NCBI GenBank assembly: GCA_015680685.1
Contig: MNCI01019120.1
Location: 9,155 to 71,154, forward strand
Origin: Gnetum montanum
Taxonomy: Eukaryota; Streptophyta; Gnetopsida; Gnetales; Gnetaceae
DNA length: 62,000 nucleotides
Reading direction: 5' to 3'
Shown: positions 1-11,308 of the stretch, in pieces
Position numbering within the stretch: position 1 is the first letter of the stretch
Layout of the letters: every line of letters begins with the position of its first letter
Program-made: the position numbers and the translations under genes
The notes under the pieces: generated by a model
Databases searched by the model: none
The model's input: only the letters and a program-made list of their open reading frames with translations
What the model was told of the DNA's origin: nothing

Positions 1-29
1 GGGCAACATCCCTTAGGATGGTCATATTG

Positions 30-1880
30 TCAGATCTCACATCCACCATCATTTTCCATATCTGAATCCACAACCTCATCGGTGATAGTCATTTTTCCCT
101 TACCCTTGTTATGTGCATGGTTTGAATCTCTCCTTGTTTTCTTATCATGGTCACTACTTTGCTCCTTAGACTCCTCTATGATTTTTAAAATAGTTTCAAA
201 TCTACTATCTAAGGAGTTCCACATTTGATCTACCTTAGCCAACACTTCAGTTGTTAACTTTTGAAGCGGCCAAGTTTTTCTATTCACCAACTCCTCGACT
301 GGTGACTCATTATCTTCCTCACAGAATCTTACTCCCCTCTTTCGGAGGGAAGGATCATAGTTATACTCTTCCGTGCTTTCTCTTTTTTGTAGCTTTTCTT
401 CTTCCTTAGCTACTTGCTCTAACAATCTATGAAGTTCATGGGACCTAAGCTTAGATAATCTCCCTTGGGCATATGTCCCAAGGGCTCTCCTCGTTTCATG
501 TCTTAGCCCATCTATGGGATGGCATAGTTGATCCCATTGTGCATAACCATGGCCTGGGCAACGATGTAGCAATGCATAATACTTGCCAGCATCCAAGGAT
601 TCATGAGTTCCCTGCTTCCATCCTTGGATCTATTTTCTTAAGTTGGACACTCGAGAGTACGTTTGATATTTATCATTAAACAGTTCTAGCATCGTACTCC
701 ACCTCCTAATGGTTTCCAGTTCTAAGGATCGATACCAACTTTCCACTTCTTTTATGAGTGTCCTTGGGAACAATTTTAACTTTTGCCACTTATTTTCTAT
801 ATTCTGCAAGGCACAAGCATCATGAAATGCCTGTAAGTGATTCTACGGATCAGTGTTGTATCCCCCCTCAAATCATGGGATATTATTCATGTATAGTCTC
901 TTGATCCGGCTATCTTTTTGGTGCCTTGTAGGTATTCTCATAGCCTCCATAATGTCTAACATAATTCGGGTGGCAAGTAGGGGTTCATTGTTGTCATTTC
1001 TTTCATGGCATCTGTGATGCCTACATGGTTCCCTACTTTTCCTTCTTCCATGCCTAGATTCCCTAGAATGCCCTCGTCCTCGCTCTCAACTCTCTCATTG
1101 AGGTTTCTCATTTTGCTTATCCTTACCCTTATCCTCACGGTTGGGCTCTTTGTGACTGCATCTAGATGTGGAAGGAGAGGGTGAATGATGCGATGAAGGT
1201 GAAGAAGAAGGGGAACCATCGTCATAACAATGTTTCTTACCTTCTCTTCGATGGCTACGGCCCCGATCGTGATGACAATCAGACTACTCGTCCTTATCAT
1301 GCGTTTGTGTTCTCTCATTGAAGACTTGGTGTTCGTGGGGATCAGAACTAGGGTTGTGTATCATGGAGTAAACATTCTGATACATCACCTCCTCACTATC
1401 GTTAGGAGGGGGAACATCATTTTGTGGAGAACCTATTGAGATAGGTTCACCACCCTTAATTTCTCTTATGACAGGTAAAGCATTGTGGGGTCCTTTTCCC
1501 TTTAACGATGTATGGTAACTCTCCTGCTGTGCATCCCGTTAACATTGTGCTACTATGGGATGGTAATCCCTTATGTCATAATCACATACAATGTATTCAG
1601 TGTATAGCTGCATCATGTCGATCTGTGCAAGAGCACGAAGGAGCATGTTAGGGACTGCCTGATCTGGGGGTAACACTATGTTACCTTGCAAGTCTCTCCA
1701 ACGTAGTTGTTCGTCTTGGTGGAGGATAAAGGTAAAATCGGGTACATACTCATCATGATGAGTATATACTACCCGATACTATTGAGGAACTGGCAGTTCT
1801 TGGTTATGTTTGTTATGTCGTCGACTGTCTCTTGTGTGATCCCTAGGTGGTGAAGTGATTTTATGAGAAGAAGAAGACAT
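30..1880 (-). pseudogene. gag of element G, broken
   Basis: This is a Ty3/gypsy-type gag remnant, a capsid-like structural protein of a retrotransposon. It starts at the ATG at 1878-1880 with MSSSSHK and ends after GGCEI at 30. The middle holds the retrotransposon gag (capsid) signature: a HLQAFHDACALQNIE-like segment, then LKLFPRTLIKE, SWYRSLE and RRWSTMLELFNDKYQ, encoded at about 650-880. Upstream is a Ser/His/Arg-rich low-complexity stretch (about 1050-1330). Downstream is a charged 188-residue open stretch (30-596) with an acidic tail. Several in-frame stops make it a pseudogene. At the very start of the window the frame continues into a Cys/His block (YDHPKGCC). The family call is firm; the lineage (Athila/Tat-like) is inferred from the PBS and from the related protease in A. 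Confidence 0.8.
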
Positions 1881-2006
1881 TGTTATCTTGTCGGTGTGCT
1901 ATTGACCGTTGTTTAATTTTTCTTCTGATTACTCCTAAGGGTTCATTTAAGCTTCCCAACGATGTGGATGATTTCCTATGTTCTACTTAGCGCACAAACA
2001 AGTTAG

Positions 2007-2024
2007 TCCCCAGCAACGGTGCCA
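2007..2024 (-). other. Primer binding site of G (tRNA-Asp type)
   Basis: The minus strand reads TGGCACCGTTGCTGGGGA immediately inside the LTR end. This matches 16 of 18 positions of the complement of the plant tRNA-Asp(GTC) 3' end (TGGCGCCGTTGCCGGGGA), and both differences are transitions. It is the best preserved PBS in the window. Confidence 0.85.
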
Positions 2025-2025
2025 A

Positions 2026-2830
2026 TGATGAGGGGCGAGGTACCCCTACACTCAACCATACGAATACGAGCGTTACATGTGTGATCCAGTCGAACTCCGT
2101 AGACTAAGTGCCTACACGCCGTATGGAACACCTAAGGTTAATCAGTTGTTGTCCTCTCAAACTCACTTATATTTGTCATGATGGTATGGTTAACTGAGTT
2201 TGAGGTATGTGATTTTTATATCTTTTCTTTTTTATCGCCTATGCTAATGAGGAAAAGGGTGAAGAGACTAAGTAACTAACTTTAACTAACTAAGCCTTAA
2301 TTACCCTAGCATCAGTATCCATTCCCACTTTCCGTTTCACACCCTAAACCAATGGAACGCTATTGGGGTTACCAAACGCTATTCGTTACTGGGATTACCT
2401 GGCGTAACGCATGTGCTCGAAGCGGTCGTACTGAATGCACTTAACTAGGAGTTAAGGGTTGAGAGAGATTTAATTAATAACTAAAGCATTTAAACATTTA
2501 AAATTAATTAAATTCCTATTTATCTTAGTCCATATACTACAAAGTTTATCCAAAATTTCATCTTTATTGCCGTACACAATTGTGTGCTTAGGTACAAAAT
2601 TGCTTGAATAAAGATCCATTCACTTTGGGACTCCTACTGTGGGCACATGGAAATTATTCTAACTCTGGAATAGAAAAATGGCAAGAGTTTTTCTAAGGTC
2701 TAGATCTAGATGGAGAAACAAGGGAGAGCCACTTCTTATTTATAGAATTGGCAGTGGGCTGTGATATCGCATACATGATATCATAGGGAAAGACGTGATA
2801 TCACGACCTATGCGATATTGCTTCCCATCA
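2026..2830 (-). repeat. 5' LTR of element G
   Basis: This 805-bp LTR runs (minus strand) from TGATGGG to CCTCATCA. Its U3 (about 2760-2830) holds GATATC-centred dyads, including CGTGATATCACG. A TATA box TATAAATA (minus) lies at 2737-2744. It has clear similarity to the LTRs of A and B. The R/U5 half carries the repeated word ggtaatcccagtaacg. The LTR drives transcription leftward into gag. Confidence 0.88.
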
Positions 2831-4260
2831 GTAGACCTCCTTCTTTTTGGTGAAAGGATCCCTATTATATTCTTCTATACTTTCTCGTTTCCTTAACTTC
2901 TTCTTTTACACCCTACTCAATCAACCTTTGTATTTAATGGGTTCTTAATTCCAAAAGTCTTCCTTGGGCATAGACCTCAAGGGTTCTCTGTGTTTCTAAG
3001 TGAAGTCTATCTATGATGTGATGAAGGTGTTCTCACTGAGAGTAATCATGGCTAAGGCATCAGTGGAATAATGAATAATATCTACCCATGGTGGTATCAA
3101 AGGGCTTATGTATTTCTTGCTTCTAACCTTGGATTTTCCTTCATAGGTTTGACACTCTGGAGTACATCTGATACTTATCATTAACCAATTCTAACATTGT
3201 ACTTCATCGATGGATTAATTCTAGTTCCATAGATTGGTACCATCTTTCTACTTCCTTAATGAGTATTTTGGGGAACAACTTGAGCTTTTCTCAATCAATA
3301 TTTTGTAAGGCATAGGCATCATGAAAGGCTTGTAGATGCATTTGAGGATCTAATTTATATCCTTCCTCAAATCTGGGGATATTGTTCATGTCTATCCACT
3401 TGGTTCAACTATCTTTCACATGCATGGTAGGAATTCTAATAGCCTCTACGATGTTCAGCATATTTCAAGTGGCTAGTAGAGGTTCATTGTCATGATCTTG
3501 ATGACACTTGTGATGTCCTTTGTCATTCCTTTGTTTATGGTAGTCTTTGTGATTATCATCGTTCTTCCACCACCTATAGTTCTTTTTATATTTGTAGGAG
3601 GAAGCTGATCTAGGTGAAGAGGGTGAAGAGGGAGGAGGACTATCACCATCATGATATCTACCACATTCTCTCCATTTTTCATGGCCATGATCCTTAGAGT
3701 GATCATCATTATGCTCATTTGAGTCTCCACATTAACTTCCTTTCTTATAGCTCCACAACCATGGGGCTTATTATTATTAGAACCTAGATTGTTGATCATT
3801 GGTATAGGATTTGGGTTTCGCTGCCCTTCACTAGAGTCAAGAGGTGGAGAGATTGCATGTTGATAGCCCTCAGAAAGAGGTTCCTCATTATCCTTTTGAT
3901 TTAGTAGGAATAAGAAGTTAGTGAATCATTTTCTCTTCATGGCCTCATAGTGTTTTTCCTATTGCTAATCTTATTTGCATTGTGTCTTAGTGGGACAGTA
4001 GTCCCATAAGTCATGATCTTCCATAATGTACTCTTTGTGAAGCTCCTCAATGCCCAACCTTGTAAGAGTTTGGAGCAACATCTTGGGAATAGATCGATCA
4101 GGTGGCAATACAATGTTCCCATCCATGTCTTGTCACTACATTTGTTCATCCTAATGGAGGACGTAAGTGAAATTAGGTACAAACTCATTAGGATGTGTGT
4201 ACATCACTTTGCATTTTTGAGGTATTGTTGACTTAGAATCATCTTGCCTATGAGAAGAAG
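2831..4260 (-). pseudogene. gag of element F, 3' truncated by insertion of G
   Basis: This is a degraded retrotransposon gag on the minus strand. It aligns with the gag of G/A/B in order: an N-terminal NEFVPNFTYVLH segment (about 4150-4190); a basic/Met-rich low-complexity stretch that is open in another frame (3473-3799); the capsid-type segment PQMHLQAFHDAYALQN followed by KLFPKILIKE and WYQSME (about 3230-3350); then RTLEVYAQGRLLELR (about 2940-3000). Many stops and shifts interrupt it. The sequence ends at 2831, exactly at the LTR border of the nested element G. Confidence 0.7.
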
Positions 4261-4426
4261 AAGAAATTTCTATTAAAAATAACTTCTTATTGTGCTTGTA
4301 GTATATTTTTGATTAATTATTATGATTTAACTTTGTTAGGTTCATTTTAATGATGTTGAGTAATTTTCACTAATTCTAGATTGATAGCACATGATACTAG
4401 CTAAAAATCCCTAGTAATGATGCTAA

Positions 4427-5315
4427 TGATGAGTGGTGAGGTATCCCTACGCCCAACCATACAAATCACTAATGTGTTCACATGTGATCCAATTGAATTC
4501 TGTGAATTTCTAGTGTTCTCGTACATAGGATTTAATCTAGAAGGTGAATCTAATCATGGAATGATCATTGTCTTCCCAACTACACTTGTGAAGCTTAGTT
4601 GTATGCTTAAGTGCAATTGAGGCACATGTTCTTTATTCTTTTATATTTTGTTCACCTAAGGTTGGTAATAGATTGAGAATAAATTTATTAACTAATTAAA
4701 CTAATTTAATTGCTAACTAATAAGTAACTATCATAACATAAGCATCTAGTCCCACTTTCCGTACACATCTTGAACATGTACAACACTCCTAGGCGACCAA
4801 GCATCAAGTGCTAGTAGGATTACCAAGTGTTAGACATATGCTTGAAGTGGTCATACTTATGTGTGCTAGTCTATTTAGCTTAATTAATTACTTAAAGTAT
4901 TAATCATTATAGATTAATTAATTGCTTAGTTAATGAAAATAATAAATACATAAATAAATCATTAAGCTAGTCGAAGTGTAGTAAGGTTTATCGAAAAGCT
5001 CATCTTTATTGTTGCACACACTGTAGTGCTCTGGTACAACAATGCTTGAATAAAGATCCATATAGTTATTGACTCATACTATAGGAACTTAGAAAATTAT
5101 TCTATCTCTTACAAAAAAAAATTGTAAGAATTCTGTTAGAAACTAAAATTCTAAGCTCCCAATTAACATGGTTGGGGTGTCATATTTATAGACTTGTTAG
5201 GGTGCCATGTCGATGGATACAGGTCAATGTGGGAAACCCTACATCAATAGGATTCTATCAATGGGTTCACGTCAATGGCATCTCATCGATGCAACCAACC
5301 AAAGACCCTGCATCA
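4427..5315 (-). repeat. 5' LTR of element F
   Basis: This 889-bp LTR runs (plus strand) from TGATGAGTGG to CTGCATCA and is a close relative of the solo LTR at 12947-13769. The inner end and R/U5 resemble A/B/G, including the gtaggggtacctcgccactcatca-type end in reverse. U3 (about 5170-5315) has no GATATC array. It has repeated caatgg/catcaa/catcgatg words instead. The adjoining PBS (4408-4425, minus) differs from the tRNA-Asp site almost only by transitions. Confidence 0.82.
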
Positions 5316-5539
5316 TCATCCTTTATATTTTGTTTCCATCACTAGTTTTAAAAAATATTTATATAATTAATATTTAGACATGTTATGAGTATGGTTTATA
5401 AATTAACAAATAGCTTCAAATTTTAATGATGTTACCTTTTCTTCAAAAAGCATAATTTTATATTGTATCTATCTTGTCACTTTATATTTTATCTATCTAC
5501 TTCCAATATATATTTGCTAGACTAAGACATCATATAATA
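5316..5539. other. AT-rich spacer with no recognised feature
   Basis: This short stretch lies between the F LTR and the J block. I see no coding potential, repeat partner or RNA gene here. Confidence 0.5.
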
Positions 5540-5660
5540 TGTAACACCCTAGTTTTTGACTTAAATTTTTGATGTGTTATTTGGGTGTTGGAACCTTGAA
5601 TAATTGTAATATAGGCACACCCCATTATATATAGTTCAATTAAGAGTTTATAACTTAGCT

Positions 5661-5729
5661 TTGCCCACCAAAATTGAACCCCATGACTTGGAGGTTTCAA
5701 ATCAAGAGTCTTACCATTAGGCTAACATC
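5661..5729 (-). other. tRNA-like patch with A-box and B-box
   Basis: Read on the minus strand there is an A-box-like TAGCCTAATGGTA (plus 5712-5724) and, about 30 nt downstream, a B-box-like GGGGTTCAATTT (plus 5671-5682), spaced as in a tRNA gene. The cloverleaf is not complete and the acceptor stem is not convincing, so I treat it as a tRNA-derived or tRNA-mimicking sequence within a repeat, not a functional tRNA. Confidence 0.4.
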
Positions 5730-6107
5730 TCATTATTCTTTAATGTGTTATTTATCTAACATTTTCTTTGTATTTGTATCATCTATTTTATTATTCATTT
5801 CTGTTCTTTGGCACATTTGTGTATTTACAGGATTATGTATATATATTGAAGCTTTTTGTGATTGTACTTTATGTTAAATTACTTTATGCCTTGATTTTAC
5901 TTTCATATATGTTGGGTATAATGGGGACACCAACAAGACTAATGCGTCATCTCTCCATAGATGGTTTTTTTTTACATTGAGTTTTGACATATCTAGGAAT
6001 ATTATAAGTATATTTTGTTGAGTTCATGGGGCTCTGGGATCAATGCAAATTTATTTGGAGGTATTTAGATGTTCCAAGCCTTAAAATAAGCATATTTATT
6101 TTTGGCC

Positions 6108-6330
6108 CTACCAAGATAGATATCTTCTCTACAGTATAGATATCTCCTCTACAAGATAGATGTTTACTCTTGAAGAAAATACATCTTGTCTAAGTAGTAG
6201 ATGTCTACTCTTTCTCTCAAATGTCTTATGTGTTAACGCCAGCTTTAAGAAAAGTTTCTTCTATATCGAAAAGATGTTTACTCTGCAAATATTTACACTA
6301 GGAAAAGATGTCCTTTCCTCTTTAAAGACG
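6108..6330 (+). promoter_or_regulatory. Dyad/tandem motif cluster in U3 of J
   Basis: Recurrent about 20-bp units are built on agatagatatcttctctac, tatagatatctcctctac, agatagatgtttactct and the near-perfect dyad gtagatgtctac (6197-6208). The cluster lies directly upstream of the TATAAAAA box at about 6402, the place where U3 enhancer-type elements sit. Confidence 0.5.
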
Positions 6331-6960
6331 TCTTTTAAAAATACCAATAGACTTCAAATTGAATTGTAATATGGAGAAAAAATGAAAGGTCACTTGGAAA
6401 GCTATAAAAAGGCATTAAGACCTATGCGTGAAGGTGGAGATTGAAAGGAATTGGTCTCCCTAGTGTGAGGTGAAGAGAAAGCCTTCAAGGTGCCTCTAGA
6501 GAGAGGATAGATAGTGGCTTGAGAAAGAAGTATGTGAAGCTTATATTTAGCACTCTTATTCATGTTTTTATGAGTTATTTTTGGCCATTATGTAGAGAGG
6601 GTGAGAAAGAGCCATTGTTTTTTAGCTTGTGTCTTATGTAAGAGCAATGTGATTCTAGGGATCTTGAGTATTATTTATCCTTGGGGATCATATACTTCTA
6701 GCCTTGTACTTGAATTTCAACCAAGAATAAAGAGTCATACCTATTTTCTTTTTTTTTAATTATGTGTTTTTGTAAGAATTTTATAGAATTTGGCTTTAAT
6801 TTGGGGTGCTCGAGTCAAGTCCTCACCAAGGGATTGTAGTTGTTTTATTTTTATCTTATTTTTATTTTAATTTATGAGAAATGCATAGTTGAGCTATATA
6901 CTTTCTAATTACTTTGGTAGGGCATATTTGATATTTTATTTTATTTTATTTTTTGCATAT

Positions 6961-9875
6961 GGGCACTAACCCTTTTGTTGGAATTTTAAGTAAGCAGGCA
7001 TCAAGTATTGGATGGGTCATTAGTACATGGGATTCTACATTAAGTATGTTGTAAGCTTAATTTATTATGTGTGATATATACCTTTTGTAATTATTTGGTA
7101 ATAAATTAATCTTTTTATTTTTATTTTAAAGTGGTAGCATAGGGTAGTACTATAGTTAATTATGTTCAGATTTGTACCTTGGACCTTAGTTATTAATTAT
7201 ATATAACATAGCTATTAGGTGGTACTTAAGGTAATGTTGGGGGTATACACCCTTTTAGAAATAATATTTATTTTAATTTTATAAATATGGGTTTAATTGT
7301 ATTTTCTTTTTATTTTTAGTTTTTTTAGTAATTACCCAATTATTTTAACCCTAGCATGCCCTTGTGTATATAAATATCCAACAATCCTTCTATTAGAAAT
7401 AATCCATATGCTTTATTGATCTCTAAAAGAGTAATCTAGAGAGGGTGATCTTGTTGAATAGAAAAGCAACCTCACATAAGCTAGTACAATCATTCAAATA
7501 TATGTAAGTACTTTCTATTTTAAGTTTCATTTTATATTTTGCCTACATTATATATTTAACCTTTATCTTTGCTTGGGGTTTGGAGTTGATTTTAAGAGAT
7601 TTCAGGCACATGAAGATTTCTATTAATAACACTCTTACTAAAGTAGGAAAATTTATTATGATGCTGATGTTTTGAATTTTTGGGATCTTTTTGATTAGTA
7701 TGCATTCTCTTTTGATGTTAATTATACAATGTATGCATTTAGTGTATACACTTGTAAGATGTAAGATATTTATTTGTGTATTTTTATAATGTGGCTTTGG
7801 ATATGTAATTCTCCTAATATTCTGAAATTGAATTTGAAAATATATTCCTTTTTGGGTTAATTTGAATTTTATTTTTTTCTTTTAAATTTTTTGAATTGTT
7901 TTATTAGTTTTTCAATGTTTGAAATAAAAATGACTCTACTTCAATAAGTTTTACAATTGTGTTATTTTATTACCTACAATCATCATTGTTACTATTTCTA
8001 GTACTTGTTATTGCTACTATTACCTATTGTTACTTGGTGTTACTATGTTATTGCCATTATTACCTATTATTACTATGTTACTATGTTACAACCATTATTA
8101 CTTGGTGTTACTATTGTGACCAAGGTTACCCCAATATTATATATTGTTACTATTGTTATCATTGTTGTTATTGTTACCCATTATTAATTAATTTTCCCAT
8201 TAATATCATCATTGTTACATATTGTTGTTACCATTACCCACTATTATAGTTGTTGTTACTATTATTACTTCTTGTCTCTCAACAATAATTGATAAAATAT
8301 AAGACTTAGTACTTATTAATATTTTGAACATTTAATTATAAGACTTCAAATTTAATATTAGTTGGTTTAGATTCCTATTTTAATTGGTAGACCATTATTG
8401 GTAATAACATATAAGACTTAGGGCTTATTTGACATTAGATTTAGACTTAGATCATGATTGGTTACATTTCCCTACCATATAGGTTTGGATTTGATTTATT
8501 GTTTACTAATGTTTTGTTTGTTTGCTTACATGTGAAGCATCTCACTATGAGTTTTGAATTTGTTGGTTGAGCTAGCACAAAGGGAATTGATTAGTTGGTT
8601 TTCAAGGAATCTTGAGGTATATTGTAAACACTTGCTATTTGTAATAGTAAAGTCCATTTCCTGTTGGCTTTTAAATAATGCTACATAAAGGGGTAAGAGG
8701 GTATAAGACTTTGGGTTTCTCACCTTGATGTATGATAAAATTCAAGATGTTATTTTTTTGGCCTTAGTATGAGTAATACAATACTATAAATAAATTTAGC
8801 TATAATTTCGATAAATATTTATATGCATTAAAAGTACATATCTCAAATTTAATATATTAAAATTAAGAGTGGGTGCTAGTTGCCACTGATGAGGGTTTGA
8901 ATGGTGATGGAACTCAATTTAAGTTATTTGGCCTTTAATATTATTTAATGGTGATTTAATTTATGTTTATGTTTGTATGATTTTGATGTTTGAATGCTAA
9001 AATTTTAATGCAACAATCCTTGTGCATGATTGTATAGTTACTACATTCTTGGTTCAAAAACCTTAAGAAAGAACTTGTGATTTACTTTTCCTCCTTAATT
9101 TGTGGATTAATTTCCTCAACGTTTTTACCTCCTACATGTTATAAGTGTTGGTGTTAAGGAGTAGTTAAAGAAGCATGAGTTAACTTAGAAATTAAATATT
9201 TTGGTTTTTATTTAAGTTGACTACTTTATGTAATTTTTAAGATTGTAGTATTCAACCAATATAATGTACTTTGTAATTTATATGCCCTTTAGCTAGCAAT
9301 GTGAACTTGTACTTAGTTGTCTTTCATGAAGAACTATGTTATATGAAGATTTGATGCATATAATGACCACTCAATGAGAAGTTAGATTAATATTCTAACA
9401 TTTACTTATTTTACTTAAGATAGGACTATATATGACAACTACACTATTAAAATAAATAATTGGAAAAAACTATAATATGACAACACTAGTGACAATAGAA
9501 AGGCATAACTAAAGATCATTCAGAAAAATTTTAAAATAAGTACTAGATAAAACTATAATTTACCTTCTATATCATGTGGCGATCAAACTATGAGGAGTCC
9601 AAATAATTATGTACATAATATTATTACATTATAACATTGATTAAAATAAACTCATAGAAGATACTACATCATACCTCTCATATCATATGATGATAATTTA
9701 ATGATAGTAATCTAACAGAAATAATATTCATAACAAGAACTTAGTTACATGGAGATTTGGTTGATACAATTACAACTCAATGAGAAGTTTGATATAACCA
9801 CTTATCCTTTAATGATTGATTAATTAAGGTTATAAACATCACATTCCCATTTCCTAATGGTGCCACTACATAACA
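6961..9875. other. Non-coding AT-rich region with simple repeats
   Basis: No coding region or RNA gene is visible. It contains a degenerate (ttattgttac)n-like low-complexity tract at about 7960-8280. It also contains a TATATAAATA box (7367-7376) preceded by a TGTTGGGGG-type start near 7235, which may be a decayed LTR promoter. An imperfect direct repeat of about 80 bp occurs at about 9335-9420 and 9740-9815, with the shared phrase actcaatgagaagtt. Open stretches here are low-complexity. Confidence 0.5.
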
Positions 9876-11308
9876 AAGATGGCATTGCTTCATAACAAGT
9901 ATCATAATTATTATAATCAGACCCAAAAGGCTACATTGTAATAACTTGCATGTCTCAAGGTAACTTTAGGGGCTTGACCAAACATTTTTATACCTAGGCA
10001 TTAGATGTTGTATTAGCATGAAGTTGTAGGGCTAGTAAACATAAGTAACAAGTGTTGAGTGAAGTAGGATAGGAAGGTGACTAGCCATTCCTTTTGGCTA
10101 GTTGCAAGTCTAACAATGGTAGTAGTGCTAGTAGCCTTTAAGGGATAGATGTTGAATGAAGATAATCCTAAGAAGTACTCAAAGCATGTCCCAGATACAT
10201 TATTCAACATTAATAAAGCATTTTTTTCATTTTTCCTTCTTGCAATTTCTTTGTTATTTTCCTTACGCATAATGTTGGATGTCACATATATTTGATGTTT
10301 TCCATAACATTTGGGAATGGAATGTCACATTTGGTATTAGAAAAAATTAGGACTCAATGGCTAATTAGAACTAAAGGTCAACTACAATTTAATGGCGAAC
10401 TATGAAGCCATGACCAAGAGAGAATTATGGACCACCATGAGATGTACCTTATGTTAGAGATGATCATGTAAGCTAGAAGATAACCTTTGAGTGATTTTCT
10501 TAAATAACTAGATCCAAACCATACATCTATAAGAGACATGCATCATGTCTAAGAGGGATTCCATTAACTAACAAGATTCATTTGTAGTAACTTTCATGAA
10601 TATCAATGACCATAAGATTTGATTACTCCTTAATAAGATATATGCATTGTAAGAGACATTGGTAAGACAAAGATACATTAGTCTAGATAACTCTTACCCA
10701 TATTATATTACTACAAGAATGTTAGTTAATTAAGATTAATTTAAGTTTCTCTAGTAGGCTACCAAACATGGCCTAAGTTAATGTTGTCTTATTTCCAACT
10801 TCTTATCTGAAGTACCTAACCCCTGTAAGTTAGTAGTACTCACCTTATCTAAGACTTATGCATTGGTAAGTTTAAGGGATTTAACTTAGCCATTAGATTA
10901 ACTAGTAAGGGTTGCTACCATGAGATCCATAGGGAAACTAATACTCAGTGGCTAATGTTATGATATCTTACTTTGCTAACCCTCTCCTTAGTGCCTTACT
11001 AGGGTATAACCATGCTTTGAGAGCACAAGCCTACATCACACTTGCAAAATAGTAAAGGTATGTGTGTTACATTTTTTATTTAAGAGTTAGTTTATCATTG
11101 ATAATCAAATGTTAACTTAGCATAATAGGCTATTTTTATCTTTTAAAACCTTGAAAATAAAACTTGGCTTTTGGACATAAAATCATGCCCAACATGTGGT
11201 ACTCGTTGAGACAATTTCAATGATATAAATTTTGTCCCAATCAAACTTACAGTTTGAAAGATATCATTATTCAAAATTTATTGTAACATGTTCTTAAATA
11301 AAATACTA
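9876..11308 (+). repeat. 5' LTR-like repeat of E (copy E1)
   Basis: This aligns along its length with 15361-16857 and, less fully, with 19368-20190 plus 45341-45910. Landmarks shared in order are: cattgtaataacttgcatgt; a block near tacctaggcatt; the phrase taagcattt..tttca; cacttgcaaaatagtaaa; and the aataggctattttgatcttttaaaa region near the end. I see no clear TATA box. Confidence 0.6.

Larger units (their letters stand above)
1..2830 (-). mobile_element. Element G: gag-only Athila-like LTR retrotransposon, partial
   Basis: This is the 5' half of an LTR retrotransposon on the minus strand. It has an LTR (2026-2830), a tRNA-Asp-type primer site and a broken gag, and it continues beyond the left edge. 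Its LTR and gag are clearly related to elements A and B in this window. It is inserted inside the gag of element F: F gag resumes at 2831 in the same orientation. The adjacent bases gtaga (2831-2835) would be one copy of the target duplication; the other copy lies outside the window. No reverse transcriptase is visible in the part seen. Confidence 0.85.
2831..5315 (-). mobile_element. Element F: gag-bearing LTR retrotransposon, interrupted by G
   Basis: This is a minus-strand LTR retrotransposon related to G, A and B but with a diverged LTR. It has a 5' LTR at 4427-5315, a decayed tRNA-Asp-like PBS and a broken gag that stops abruptly at 2831 where element G is inserted. The remainder is off the left edge. 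A second LTR of this family is present as a solo LTR at 12947-13769. The bases after the LTR (tcatc, 5316-5320) are the candidate target duplication, unverifiable here. Confidence 0.8.
5540..6960 (+). repeat. J: chromovirus-style LTR-like block (end uncertain)
   Basis: It begins TGTAACACCC, a start typical of plant Ty3/gypsy chromovirus LTRs. It contains a tRNA-like patch (5661-5729), a dyad/tandem motif cluster (6108-6330), a TATA box TATAAAAA at about 6402 and a polyadenylation-like AATAAA near 6725. That order is what an LTR would show: U3 motifs, TATA, R, polyA signal. No partner LTR, PBS or coding region was found, so it may be a solo LTR or a fragment. The 3' limit is a guess. Confidence 0.45.

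Noticed and set aside
473-679. Plus-strand 68-codon ORF
   Set aside because: Antisense shadow of the gag of element G on the minus strand.
5661-5729. Functional tRNA gene
   Set aside because: Boxes A and B are present, but stems do not close into a convincing cloverleaf and it lies in a repeat.
7959-8249. Overlapping 96- and 60-codon ORFs
   Set aside because: Translation of a degenerate attgttac-type simple repeat (Tyr/Cys/Leu/Ile only); not a protein.
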